Assembly (NCBI RefSeq): GCF_018342475.1
Contig: NZ_JAEMUD010000001.1
Location: 124,001-188,000 of the forward strand
Reading direction: 5' to 3'
Origin: Parachlamydia sp. AcF125
Lineage (GTDB): Bacteria; Chlamydiota; Chlamydiia; Chlamydiales; Parachlamydiaceae
DNA: 64,000 bases
Under the pieces are notes generated by a model. That model made no database searches, was not told where the DNA came from, and saw only the letters and a list, made by a program, of their open reading frames with translations. Of this stretch, positions 39,337 through 48,570 are shown in pieces (the stretch's first letter is position 1; the number at the start of each line of letters is the position of its first letter). Made by a program: the position numbers and the translations under genes.

Positions 39337-39352
39337 TACTACAAGAGTAGTA
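39337..39352. promoter_or_regulatory. BlaI-type operator upstream of blaI
   Basis: TACTACAAGAGTAGTA. The arms TACTAC and GTAGTA match those of the 37811-37826 palindrome exactly; only the two central bases after AA differ (GA in place of TT), so this one is imperfect. It lies 38 bases above the repressor's start codon, as expected of an autoregulatory site. Confidence 0.78.
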
Positions 39353-39600
39353 TTTTGTCAAAACCTAAAATTTCTCAAAAAAGAAATGAGAAGATGTGCC
39401 GACGCTAGCTAGTGATTTAATTAGTTCTATTTCATATTAGGGAGTTAAATCTAACTTAAGTTCCTGTCAGAACCAATAGCTCCTCTCTTACTCTAGTTGA
39501 ATCTTCTACAAGCCGAAGAAGCCGAACATCTAGGAAAGAATGAATCTCATAGAGTTTCTTCATTCCCTCGGGAAATTGGTTCGAGAACGCTCCGGTGCTG

Positions 39601-39677
39601 GGCATATCTCAGGACACTTTCTCGCAAGAAAAGTGTCCTTTATCATTTTAAAGGGCTCACGTAGCGTTATGGAGAGC
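39601..39677 (+). repeat. Direct repeat, right copy
   Basis: Copy of 33130-33206 (74 of 77 identical) about 6.5 kb to the right. It starts with GGCATATCTCAGGACACTTT and includes the hairpin, whose top is weaker here because two bases changed (one C-A mismatch, one G-T wobble). No tRNA body precedes it: the bases before 39601 do not form a tRNA. This is the far junction of the island or of one of its components. Confidence 0.8.
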
Positions 39678-39980
39678 CATAATAGCTATACTTTTCAAAA
39701 GCGGTATCGCTGAGCTTTAGGTCTTCTGTGTCCGGGCTTCAGCTTCGCAATTTGGTCCTGCGTGTGATGCTTATTTTGAAAATTTCTTTTCAAAAGTGAG
39801 CCCTTGATGGATTCCATCTGCTAGATAGCCTGGTTCATGATCTAATTTCAGGATATAGTTTTTACCTATGTAAACCGGATTTCGAAGAGGTGATCCAGAT
39901 TGAGTTTTTCCGACTTTGAGGCCTTTCTTTGCACAGATTTTTCGCGCATGTGAATGCGGCACTTGTGTATTCGCCATAAG
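39678..39980 (-). pseudogene. Serine recombinase, third remnant
   Basis: The reverse frame at 39771-39977 reads KKGLKVGKTQSGSPLRNPVY and YILKLDHEPGYLADGIHQGL, closely similar to the middle copy (KKGLKIGKTQFGLLLRN, DQEPACLVNGIHQG). The zinc ribbon is deleted; a further piece encoding KLSDTAFEKYS (about 39690-39720) is joined directly to the repeat. Thus it is an internally deleted sibling of the 35379-36556 recombinase. Confidence 0.7.
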
Positions 39981-40125
39981 TGAGTGTAGAGGCTAGCCAA
40001 TTTGTTTTTTGCTGGCATAATATTGATAGATGCTGGCATGTATCCTTCATCTTTCTGAAGAATCGTGAATTCAACCTGAGGGAAGCCCTAATGTCAATTA
40101 GCCCAATAGTCAGGCAAAACAGGCA

Positions 40126-40923
40126 TTAGCCAAATTGCAAATCACAAAACCATTCTTTTGTCTGGTTATGTTGGAAAATATGCATGATTCCATCCCTCCC
40201 AAGGTTGAGCTTAGTGAAATCCCTGCCATCTATTTGCATAACAAAACTCCAGTCTTTGGAACTCTCCCTTAGGCCTTGCCAAGGTGCGGGTTCGTGTTGT
40301 AAGCAATAGGGATAGCCTCCAACCTTCGTGCCTTCAGCGGTAGAAAAAGCTCCCTCATAGTAGTCATCGCCATATTCTTCGCTTAGCTCATAGCGAATAG
40401 CTTCTGCTAAATCTTCTGGAAAAAAAAATTCAAATAAATCATTTGGAGGATAATCCATCACTTTCTCCCACACAATTAAAGTTATTTGCTCCTCTTGCGG
40501 AATATTTTTGGGAATAGAGGCCCCCAGTAATAGAGTAGGATCGGGATATTCTCTAATTTCTGCTATCCATCTACCCTCCTTTTCCAAATAAATAGGATTT
40601 TCAGGGCAATATAGGCTTATCACTTTATTCTCTGAGCCAAAAAGAGCTGAAAAGATAGGTAAATTATGAGAAGTAATTTGTACAAGTGGGATCAAGTATT
40701 GTGTTTCAGTAGACGGCCATTTTTCCTCTTTTAAACGATGAGAAATTCCTCCAATCAGGGAAAGAGGCTCATCAAATAGAAACTTATCTCCTTGGCCAGG
40801 AACCAAATAGCTTAATTCTTTTTTAACAGGATCCCATTTTTTTGTAACAGAAAGCCCTTTTTTAGCTATATAGGCAGGTTTGCCAAATTTTCTTATTGAG
40901 GCTATCATTTCTCGTTTTTCCAT
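40126..40923 (-). CDS. DUF1963 (YwqG-like) protein
   Basis: 265 residues, with AAGGA upstream of its ATG at 40923. The pattern SLIGGISHRLKEEKWPSTET, PLVQITSHNLP, then KVGGYPYCLQHEP and a C-terminal LNLGRDGIMHIFQHNQTKEW is typical of DUF1963/YwqG proteins, which are mostly beta and of unknown function. No signal peptide or membrane helix. It stands alone just right of the tRNA-Leu island. The neighbourhood gives no clue to its role. Confidence 0.85.
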   Translation of the reverse strand: MEKREMIASIRKFGKPAYIAKKGLSVTKKWDPVKKELSYLVPGQGDKFLFDEPLSLIGGISHRLKEEKWPSTETQYLIPLVQITSHNLPIFSALFGSENKVISLYCPENPIYLEKEGRWIAEIREYPDPTLLLGASIPKNIPQEEQITLIVWEKVMDYPPNDLFEFFFPEDLAEAIRYELSEEYGDDYYEGAFSTAEGTKVGGYPYCLQHEPAPWQGLRESSKDWSFVMQIDGRDFTKLNLGRDGIMHIFQHNQTKEWFCDLQFG

Positions 40924-41521
40924 ATAGTTCCTTCGTTAACTGACCGAGACAGATAATAGTATAAATTAAGTCTTGCTAAGTAACATTCTTTGAAAGTGAT
41001 CCTCAATTTTAAAGCCAAAGTAGCAGGCTGAGAATAGCTTCAGAAAAAACTGGCAAAATGACAAAAGCCATTCCCTAAACCTGGATTCTCTTTCGGCCAC
41101 CTTCTAAGCGCTTCTGGATCGTTTCGTTTACAGGCCTACCTTTTCTGTGACTGATGTCTCTCTTGCCAGTTAATTTTAATTGCACCCTTCAGAGCTATTT
41201 GTGGCTGAAAGATCCACTCCCTTTAGAGGAGCTAATAGAAGATCCAAAGTTTTAGGGTTTTTATCATAAGGCGCCCTATACTTTAGCCTTTTGTCAATTA
41301 AAAGCTTTTTCTTTTCCCTAGCTTAGCTTTCAAGCTAAAGGCCTCTTATCCATTCCCTCAATTTATTGTAAATTAAAGATTTAAAACAAGTTTAAAATTG
41401 TAAAACAATTAATTGAAAAAATATTTAATTTCACTTAAACACCAACTTAAGAAGACATATAAAATTTTTGACTTATTTTAATGCGGTTGCCTGAAATTAA
41501 ACTTAACCCACTGTAGTTACC
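40924..41521 (+). other. Non-coding gap of about 600 bases
   Basis: No open frame with a start and ribosome binding site. A small inverted repeat AGCTTAGCTTTCAAGCTAA lies near 41323. The stretch 41380-41480 is very AT-rich and probably includes the promoter of the following gene. Fragments may be decayed genes, but I recognise none. Confidence 0.35.
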
Positions 41522-42493
41522 ATGGACATACATGAAGTAAATGAAAAAGAAAAAAAGTTATTTATCCGCTATGGCTCTGCTGCCTCCGAAGCGATGTTTG
41601 ATTTCCCTTGCCATTTCTTTCGCATTCCTAGCTGCCAAGGAGTGATTGCTTATCGGATCGAATATGGGTGCGCAATCGTTTTCGGAGAACCTATATGCCC
41701 ACCTCGCGAGACATCCATGCTGGTAGAAGCCTTTCACTATCATTGTCAAGAAGAAAACTTAAATATTATTTATATTATCGTTTCCGAAAAATTTGCCAAA
41801 TGGGCCAAAAGCTCTTATTGCAATATCCTAATTGAAGCGTGTTCTGAACTCATTTTTGATCCTGAAATTGACCCATGCCTGGCTAGCAATAGATTGCGCC
41901 ACAGAGTAGAAAAAGCCTCTAAGCGTGGATTAACCGTGCATGAATACATCCCGTTTGATGCTGAAATTGAAGACACTCTTAAACACATCGGCGTTAAATG
42001 GCATAAAGCAATAAAAGGCCCTCATATTTATCTAGGGCATCTCAACTTTTTTGAAAGTTATATGGGGAAGCGATGGTTTTATGCCAAGGAGGGTGAAAAG
42101 ATAACAGGGATGATTATGTTAAGTCGAGTAGAAGCTAGCCATGGATGGCTGCTAAAATTTTTAACCACTTCCCCCGATGCTTCTCCTGCTACTTCAGAAT
42201 TTTTAATGACCTCCGTATTGGAGATACTAAGGAAAGAAAACTGCCGCTTTCTCTCAAAAGGAACAGCTCCCGCAAATTTTTTAGGAGAAGTGAGCGGTCT
42301 AGGATATATTTCTATGCACATTTTGAGCACGCTTTATAAAGTGATAAGCAAGATCTTCAAATTTGAAAAACGGAAAGAATACTGGCTTAGATATGGTCCA
42401 AAAGTTGTTCCTTCTTACCTTCTCTTTCATCGTCCTCATATTGGCCTGAATGAAATTAGGGCTCTTATGAAAGTTTTTAAAACGATGATTTAA
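41522..42493 (+). CDS. DUF2156 protein (MprF C-terminal, GNAT-like fold)
   Basis: 323 residues. The order of YGSAASEAMFDF, YRIEYGCAIVFGEPICPP, LIFDPEIDPC, RLRHRVEKASKRGLTVHEY, GMIMLSRVE and LSKGTAPA is the pattern of DUF2156, the aminoacyl-transferase domain found in the soluble half of MprF lysyl-phosphatidylglycerol synthases. The membrane flippase half is absent. It may transfer amino acids to a lipid, but the substrate is not visible in the sequence. Single gene, no evident partner. Confidence 0.82.
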   Translation: MDIHEVNEKEKKLFIRYGSAASEAMFDFPCHFFRIPSCQGVIAYRIEYGCAIVFGEPICPPRETSMLVEAFHYHCQEENLNIIYIIVSEKFAKWAKSSYCNILIEACSELIFDPEIDPCLASNRLRHRVEKASKRGLTVHEYIPFDAEIEDTLKHIGVKWHKAIKGPHIYLGHLNFFESYMGKRWFYAKEGEKITGMIMLSRVEASHGWLLKFLTTSPDASPATSEFLMTSVLEILRKENCRFLSKGTAPANFLGEVSGLGYISMHILSTLYKVISKIFKFEKRKEYWLRYGPKVVPSYLLFHRPHIGLNEIRALMKVFKTMI

Positions 42494-42712
42494 TCATCCC
42501 TACAAGCTTAAATAAGCGCCTGCTTGATTTTAAAAGGGATTAGAAAAAGGGACTAATTGAGGAGGAGGATTCTGAAAAGAAGGGCACAAGACTGATTATT
42601 TCTGCTAAACTGACAGATATTCAGCTGCATGTTATACTCTTTGAGAAAAGGGGCAGAAGGGATTTCAAAAACTCCTCTTCAGAAAATCCTCTTAAATGAT
42701 AAATTTACTTCC

Positions 42713-43660
42713 ATGAAGTTCAAACACTCACAACTTCCCATCGAAAACTGGACAAGACGAGCAAAGCAACATGCCGAATTAGTGTCTCCCTTCACCGACG
42801 CTTTTTTAAAAAGAAGGTCGCGGGGGCTTAAACACGCCGTGCATGATTTTTTGTTCACTTATTACACCTTTTCTCCCCTAAAGCTGAAACAGTGGGTTCC
42901 TTCATTTGAAGAATCTATTCTTATTTCCAACGACAGGCGTGCAGAATACCCTTGGCTGAATGGCTATTGGTTTCAATTCAAAGAAAACATGTTATATGTG
43001 AACAGGGAGCGTTTTCAAGAAAATACCAGGGGGCTGGCTCAATTTGTCTTAAAATTGTGCCAAAATATTTTGCATCGGCCTCCCCGATTTGGGTGCTTTG
43101 GCTTACATGAATGGGCGATGGTTTATAAATTATCGCCAGAAGCAATTAGGCATAACACCTATCGGCTTAGGCTATCTCCCGAAAAACTAGCCACATTTGT
43201 GGAAAGCCAAATAATTTGTTGTTCCCATTATGATGCTTATCGCTTTTTCACAAAAGAGGCCCGCCCTCTTAATATCTATCATCCCACTCTGCAAGGAAGG
43301 GTACAAATGGAGCAGGGAGGTTGCTTACATGCCAACATGGACTTATATAAATGGTCAACGAAGCTGTGGCCCTGGATCGGATCCGATTTTATTGCAAAAG
43401 CTTTCTTGCTTGCACTAGAAGGAAGAGAATTAGACATGCGGGCAAGCCCCTACGATTTGCAAGAAGAAGGCTATACTCCTATCTATATTGAAACAGAAGA
43501 GGGTCGCAAACAATACCAAAAAGAGCAACATTCCTTAGCTGAACGTGCGACAGTTTTGCGCAGGGAGCTCCTTTCGTTTTGTGAAAGGCTCTTGCTGATC
43601 AAACCCAGCCGAGAATCGTTAGAACAAGGGCCGACTCCTGAATCTAAGCTCTATTTATGA
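42713..43660 (+). CDS. Protein of a family often labelled 3-methyladenine DNA glycosylase
   Basis: 315 residues from ATG 42713; a frame from 42629 would add 28. I prefer the shorter start because IENWTRRAKQHAELVSPFTD, near the N-terminus, matches the beginning of the family. The segment HAVHDFLFTYYTFSPLKLKQW is its hallmark, and CSHYDAYRFFTKEARPLN follows. Homologues in actinobacteria carry the glycosylase name, but I see no helix-hairpin-helix or AAG active-site motif, so the enzyme activity is doubtful. Neither start has a good ribosome binding site. Confidence 0.6.
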   Translation: MKFKHSQLPIENWTRRAKQHAELVSPFTDAFLKRRSRGLKHAVHDFLFTYYTFSPLKLKQWVPSFEESILISNDRRAEYPWLNGYWFQFKENMLYVNRERFQENTRGLAQFVLKLCQNILHRPPRFGCFGLHEWAMVYKLSPEAIRHNTYRLRLSPEKLATFVESQIICCSHYDAYRFFTKEARPLNIYHPTLQGRVQMEQGGCLHANMDLYKWSTKLWPWIGSDFIAKAFLLALEGRELDMRASPYDLQEEGYTPIYIETEEGRKQYQKEQHSLAERATVLRRELLSFCERLLLIKPSRESLEQGPTPESKLYL

Positions 43661-44075
43661 GCTTCTCCTAAATGGCGCTAAGAGCCTAACGGCTAAAACA
43701 TTTGGATGCTACGCTTTTAGAAGCTGGATAAGCACGTCTCTACTTGCCAATTTTAGAATTCCTTCTTATCAGCTAATTTTTGCGTTTATAAACAAAGCCT
43801 CCTTTTAAAACTTTCAACTTGTTATCCTCTCTCTAACAATAAGGTAGCTAGAAGACTCCTGACTTATCGCTTTGCCAACCTGTAACACTTTTATCAATTA
43901 AAGGGTTTGGAATCTCGTGAAATTGGATTTCAACTGCAGAGATGCTATTGCAAATAAGAATGAGTGTTCCTCTCCTTCAAAATATTTTGTCAGGCAGTAT
44001 AAAATTAATTTTGCCTGGTCATTATATTAGAGCTTTTTCACCTCTCTTCTTTCTTCTTTTTCAATTTGTGAGAAA
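43661..44075 (+). other. Non-coding gap of about 415 bases
   Basis: No open frame or RNA gene recognised between the glycosylase-family gene and the DUF892 terminator. Transcription from both sides converges here. Confidence 0.3.
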
Positions 44076-44098
44076 AGAGCTTCTTTTTCAGAAGCTCT
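44076..44098 (-). terminator. Terminator after the DUF892 gene
   Basis: Stem AGAGCTTCT / AGAAGCTCT with a five-base loop (TTTTC), 8 bases below the DUF892 stop and followed on the minus strand by a T-rich stretch. Confidence 0.7.
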
Positions 44099-44105
44099 CT
44101 ATATT

Positions 44106-44648
44106 TTAGCGTCTTTTCTGTGGTTGGGAAGCTGCTTCTTCACTTACAGCCTCTTTGTTTACCCCGCTTGAAAAGAAGGTGCCATCGGCAATCTTGGTGA
44201 GTTTTTTATCAGCGCTGCCCTCTTCATCTAACGTTTCTTGTAGCAGCTTGATTATTTCTTTGTCATAGCCTAAATGATTGGCAAAGCTTCGCAAGGTTCC
44301 GTAGGAAGCCATTTCATAGTGTTCCACTTTTTGAGTGGCACTGATAATAGCAGCATCTAAGGTAAAGGATTTCGAGATTTTTTTTGTACGCTCTTCGGCA
44401 GCTTGTAAAAGGCTTTTCATTGCTATACAATTTTTTCCTAGGATCTCTAAATCTAAAAGCGAAAATACTTTTTTAAGTCGTTTAACTTGATTTTTGGTTT
44501 CATTTAAATGGTTCGTTAAGGCTTCTTTTAAGTCTTGATAAGAGGCTAGTTCAATCAAATGGGGAAGAAATTCAATGATCTGATTTTCTGAATCATACAT
44601 TTCTGCAAGTTCAGTGATAAATAATTGAGTTAAAGCTTGGCCTTTCAT
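44106..44648 (-). CDS. DUF892 (YciF-like ferritin-fold) protein
   Basis: 180 residues, preceded by a strong AAAGGAGGAAG. Four-helix bundle pattern: LTQLFITELAEMYDSENQII, HLNETKNQVKRLKKVFSLL, KVEHYEMASYGTLRSFANHL, LLQETLDEEGSADKKL. The Glu and His residues in the helices match the iron-binding positions of the YciF/DUF892 family, which is linked to stress responses in other bacteria. A disordered tail (SSGVNKEAVSEEAASQPQKR) follows. Cytoplasmic. Confidence 0.9.
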   Translation of the reverse strand: MKGQALTQLFITELAEMYDSENQIIEFLPHLIELASYQDLKEALTNHLNETKNQVKRLKKVFSLLDLEILGKNCIAMKSLLQAAEERTKKISKSFTLDAAIISATQKVEHYEMASYGTLRSFANHLGYDKEIIKLLQETLDEEGSADKKLTKIADGTFFSSGVNKEAVSEEAASQPQKRR

Positions 44649-45102
44649 AACTTCCTCCTTTTTTAATTTTCAAATTAATTTAAGCATAAAGAAAAGTTTA
44701 GGATTTCTTTATTTAGCTTTATTTGCTTACGAGGATGTTAGAAATAGATGACTGCGTCTTAGTTAGATGCTATATGCTTACCTGGACAAGATCATTCCAG
44801 GCAAAGTAGGATTACTTTACATCCTCTTATATCACTATCATTCATTTTTAAATTTAATTGTCAAATTGGCTTTATTAAAAAAATAAGCTTTGAATAATAA
44901 CAGCTTAAAATATGGGTTTATTTTTTAAATGGCCTATAGCGAGTTTCATGTTGTGATCTCGGTTTTTAGGTTAAAAGCCCTGCTAGAAATGAAAAAGCGG
45001 CCGAGCTTTAAGCATTTGAGAAAACGCCTTCCACGATTCTTTTAAAAATAATTCGACCTTTTTTTATAGAAAGAAAAACAACTCTCTCTAGAGAAGGATC
45101 GC
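44649..45102 (+). other. Non-coding gap of about 450 bases
   Basis: No open frame or RNA gene recognised. It must contain the DUF892 promoter and that of the broken dehydrogenase. Confidence 0.3.
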
Positions 45103-45794
45103 ATGACTAAAAAGTTTGAAGGAAAAATAGCCATCATTACCGGTGGAAATAGTGGACTTGGTTTAGCTATAGCTCAATTGTTTGTCGCCGAAAGCGCCTT
45201 TATGTCTATCACGGGACGTAGGCAAAAAGAGCTGGACAGGCTGTTAAGCTCGTTGGCTCTAACGTCAAGGGGATTCGAGAAGACGTATTCAAACTAGACG
45301 GCCTCGAGCGATTATATGATACAATGTAAGAAGAAAGTGGGCACATTGATATTTTATTTGTCAATGCGTGGAAAGGAGAGTTTGCTTCCTTAGAAGCCAT
45401 TACCGAAGAACATTACAATAAAACTTTTAACACAAATGTAAAAGGGATCCTTTTTAGCGTGCAAAAAGCACTTCCTCTCATACGTGAAGGAAGTCCTATT
45501 ATTTTAAATGCTTCGATGGCTGGTTCAAAAGGAATTGAAGCTTTTTGCGTTTACTCTGCCAGTAAACTAGATACTCGATTTAAAGAAACGAAAAAATCCG
45601 GGTGAACGCCGTAAGTCCAGGCACAATTCCTACAGCTTAACCAATATGAAATGCACACGTCGATTATAACGCCGCTAGGACGGGAGGAAAGACCCGAAGA
45701 AATTGCAAAGCCGGGGTTATTTCTCGCCACCGAAGATAGTAGCTACATTACAGGGATTGAGTTGTTTGTAGATGGAGGCTTTACGCAAATTTAA
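45103..45794 (+). pseudogene. Broken short-chain dehydrogenase
   Basis: Start MTKKFEGKIAIITGGNSGLG (Rossmann motif), preceded by AGAAGGA. After GRRQKELD a frameshift occurs near 45240; the shifted frame gives GIREDVFKLDGLERLYDTM, a stop, GHIDILFVNAWKGEFA, EEHYNKTFNTNVKGILFSVQ, and the catalytic region ASMAGSKGIEAFCVYSASKLD. More breaks follow, then GLFLATEDSSYITGIELFVD and the end GGFTQI at 45794. Ser and Tyr-x-x-x-Lys residues are still readable, so decay is recent. At least three lesions. Confidence 0.85.
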
Positions 45795-46210
45795 AAGAAA
45801 GGTGCTTACATGGCAAAAAACTTAAATCTTGCACGCTTGGAACCACCCCTCTCTCACACCTTGTAGATGGGATTCAGGAAGCGTCCAAAATTATTATATT
45901 TGAAAGCAATCAGAATCGGTTAGAGCTTGCCTATAAATCATAGAGGATAAAGCAAGCTTTTTTTCTCTCCGCTAATCTGAAAGAGATTCAATAAGCTAAT
46001 GGATGCCCCTCTACCGTTCCTAGGTTGGCGATAAAAATTATGCTCTAAACGTGGCGTTACAAGGCTTTTTTAAATTTTGCAAGTTTGCTTCGCTGCGCCC
46101 TATAAGTACAAAAAGGCAATCTCTTGATTTGCTAAAAAACAAAGGGCTTTCCAAATGCTAGAAGAAACACCTGTAATTAAGGCATCTGAAAAAATTCATG
46201 TTGCATGCCC
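45795..46210 (+). other. Non-coding gap with probable gene debris
   Basis: A short reading frame from ATG 45810 (MAKNLNLARLEPPLSHTL) stops at once and is not recognised. No other structure is seen in these 416 bases. Confidence 0.3.
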
Positions 46211-48370
46211 TCAGCAAAGAACTTCCTCTTGAGAAGTTTCTTTTTTAGGATATTTAATCCGGGAATGGCTGTAAGCAACCAAGGTATGCACTAAAGTTTC
46301 TTTAACTTTTGCCAATTCTTCAAAAGTTAATAGACATTCATCAAATTGGCCATCATCTGCTTTTTCTCGAATTAATCGAGTCGCAAGCTCCATTAAAGAA
46401 TCTTCATTGATTTGGTCTAAAGAACGGGAAGCAGCTTCAACTGTATCCGCGATCATAATAATGGCAGATTCTTTACTGCGCGGTTTTGGACCTGCATAGC
46501 GAAATTCTTTTTCATTCACTAAGGTTTTATCCCCTCCCATCTTCTCCAGTTGCTTCCTATAAAAGTAGTAAACCAAAGTCGTGCCATGGTGTTCTTTAAT
46601 AACTTCAATAAATTGCTCAGGAAGCCCCGCTTTACGGGCAATAGCCACCCCTTCAGCGACATGCGCCATAATCACCTGCGCCGATTCTTGGGGGGTGAGG
46701 AGTTGGTGAATATTCATACCTCCTTGCTGATTTTCAGTAAAATATTGGGGCGTGGCCATTTTGCCAATATCGTGATAAAGAGTGCTCACGCGACAAAATA
46801 AACCGTTTGCTCCAATGGCTAAGGCGGCTGCTTCAGCTAAGTTGCCAACCACAATAGAATGCTGGTAAGTACCAGGGGCTTCTATTGTCAACCGTCGCAA
46901 AAGGTCATTATTAGGATCCATATATTCCATCAAAGAGACATCCGTCATAATGCGGAAAGCAGACTCAAGCAACGGCAGCAAGCCAACAACCGATATGGCG
47001 GTTAATAGCATAAAAATAGCCGTACTCATTAAATCAGCTAAAAGCCCTGAACTCCATTGAGTACTTTTATAAAGGTGCATAGCTAAAACCGTCAGCGCAC
47101 ACCCCAACCATGCCTTAGCACATACCACCAAAATTTCTTTTCTACGTCGAAGAGAATGGGTACTCAGTATAGCGATAATAGCCGCGATCAAGTTGAGCAG
47201 CAAAAACCCTTGACGATCAAATGCCAAAGTCTTTCCTAGAACAACAGCTAAAAATCCACTTGTAAATGTCGCTACAGCAGGATTCATTAAACTACATAAC
47301 AAAATGGCAGCAAAAGGTACAAGCAAAGGATAGCGAACAGCTTCCATAAGATGTGTCTTTGTGTTGAGTAAGAAAAATTCAGCTAACTTTGCAAAACCAA
47401 ACGTGAGGATAGTAACAGTGACAAGCAAGAAAAGCTTCCGATTAGAGGAGAGGATATTTGGATGATTAGAGCGAAAATATAAAATCGAGATTCCCGTTAA
47501 CACAAGGGTCAGTAAAAAGCTTCCCAATAAAGTGAGAGGGCTACTTAGATTGCGTTTTTCTCTCAAAGCTTCTTTCATAGCTTGAAGGACCGCAATATGC
47601 CGCGCATTGACTTTTTCCCCTTGATCAATGATGCGGCTGCCTGCGCTGATGTGAGTATATTTATCGGGCACTTTTGCTTGGATACGTTTTCGCAATTCCC
47701 GTTCTGCCGATGCATCCTCTTCTAAATTCCAAAACTTTTCTTGAAAATATTCGCTAACAAATTGAATAGTACCGTCGTGAAACTCACTTCTCGGCAATGC
47801 GATTGTTTGCAGTTTTTTCCAAATTTGAGAAGGAAGGCTAACAGGTTCTGAAAGCTCCGCTGGCGTATAGATTTGATAATTTTCTATTGCTATCTCGTTT
47901 TCTCTCGCTTTTTGAAGGGTTCTAGGATCTGTCAATCGAAGCTTTAGCAAAGCTTCGACGAAATTATCCCCCCCTTTATATACATCTTCAAAAGAGCTTT
48001 CAGGAGCAGATTTCCGCCAATCTTGATTAAAGATGAGAAAGTTTTCAAATTCTAAGCGTCTTTGATTGATTTCTTTTTCTGAAATGCGATAAATTTTTCC
48101 TAAATCTTTAACCATTTCTTGCTTGAGAAGAATGGTTGCTTCTTCGTTGTAAAAGTTGGTATCGACTTGAGCCACAATATAGCTGGGCGCATAATGGTTA
48201 AGCTCCAATGTTTTGATCCTGACTTCTCGAAAGTGAAGAACCATAAACAAGGGGATCATAAACACTAAGCCGATCAAGAATCTTATTCCAAGGTTTTTAT
48301 CAAAAAAGCCCTGCTCGCGAGAAAATTTGAGCTCGTTATAATTCTCAAGCTCACTAGATCGATCGTTCAT
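46211..48370 (-). CDS. PgpH-like 7TM-HD phosphodiesterase
   Basis: 719 residues. One membrane helix (about 29-46), then an extracytoplasmic 7TMR-HDED domain to about 275, seven membrane helices to about 480, and a cytosolic HD domain with HD pair LYHDIGK near 531 and EHHGTTLVYYFYRKQLE later. It matches the YqfF/PgpH family whose established activity is hydrolysis of cyclic di-AMP. The ending with IKYPKKET is usual. It is a single gene, with galE divergently transcribed 200 bases away. Confidence 0.92.
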   Translation of the reverse strand: MNDRSSELENYNELKFSREQGFFDKNLGIRFLIGLVFMIPLFMVLHFREVRIKTLELNHYAPSYIVAQVDTNFYNEEATILLKQEMVKDLGKIYRISEKEINQRRLEFENFLIFNQDWRKSAPESSFEDVYKGGDNFVEALLKLRLTDPRTLQKARENEIAIENYQIYTPAELSEPVSLPSQIWKKLQTIALPRSEFHDGTIQFVSEYFQEKFWNLEEDASAERELRKRIQAKVPDKYTHISAGSRIIDQGEKVNARHIAVLQAMKEALREKRNLSSPLTLLGSFLLTLVLTGISILYFRSNHPNILSSNRKLFLLVTVTILTFGFAKLAEFFLLNTKTHLMEAVRYPLLVPFAAILLCSLMNPAVATFTSGFLAVVLGKTLAFDRQGFLLLNLIAAIIAILSTHSLRRRKEILVVCAKAWLGCALTVLAMHLYKSTQWSSGLLADLMSTAIFMLLTAISVVGLLPLLESAFRIMTDVSLMEYMDPNNDLLRRLTIEAPGTYQHSIVVGNLAEAAALAIGANGLFCRVSTLYHDIGKMATPQYFTENQQGGMNIHQLLTPQESAQVIMAHVAEGVAIARKAGLPEQFIEVIKEHHGTTLVYYFYRKQLEKMGGDKTLVNEKEFRYAGPKPRSKESAIIMIADTVEAASRSLDQINEDSLMELATRLIREKADDGQFDECLLTFEELAKVKETLVHTLVAYSHSRIKYPKKETSQEEVLC

Positions 48371-48570
48371 TGAAATGTATTGTCCTTAGCCGATGGATTT
48401 CGGCTTTATTTCTATTAAACAACATTATTGAAAATAGTTAAAGATTTTTCCAAGTAAAATTAGTTCTGCGTTTATATATTAAGCTTCGCCAACATAATTG
48501 CTCAAGTTAAGAGTTGAGTGTAAACTAAATAACCAAAAATAAAAACGATCTCACATCAAAAAGGCTTAAC

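Noticed and set aside
39541-39600. Possible second tRNA before the right repeat (TTCGAG stretch)
   Set aside because: No acceptor, D or anticodon arm can be formed.
39601-39677. Covarying base changes in the hairpin of the two repeats, suggesting selection on the RNA stem
   Set aside because: On counting the pairs, the two changed bases do not pair with each other; the right copy has a mismatch and a wobble, so it is decay, not covariation.
42629-42712. Upstream extension of the glycosylase-family gene
   Set aside because: The added 28 residues do not fit the family's beginning, and the start has no better ribosome binding site.
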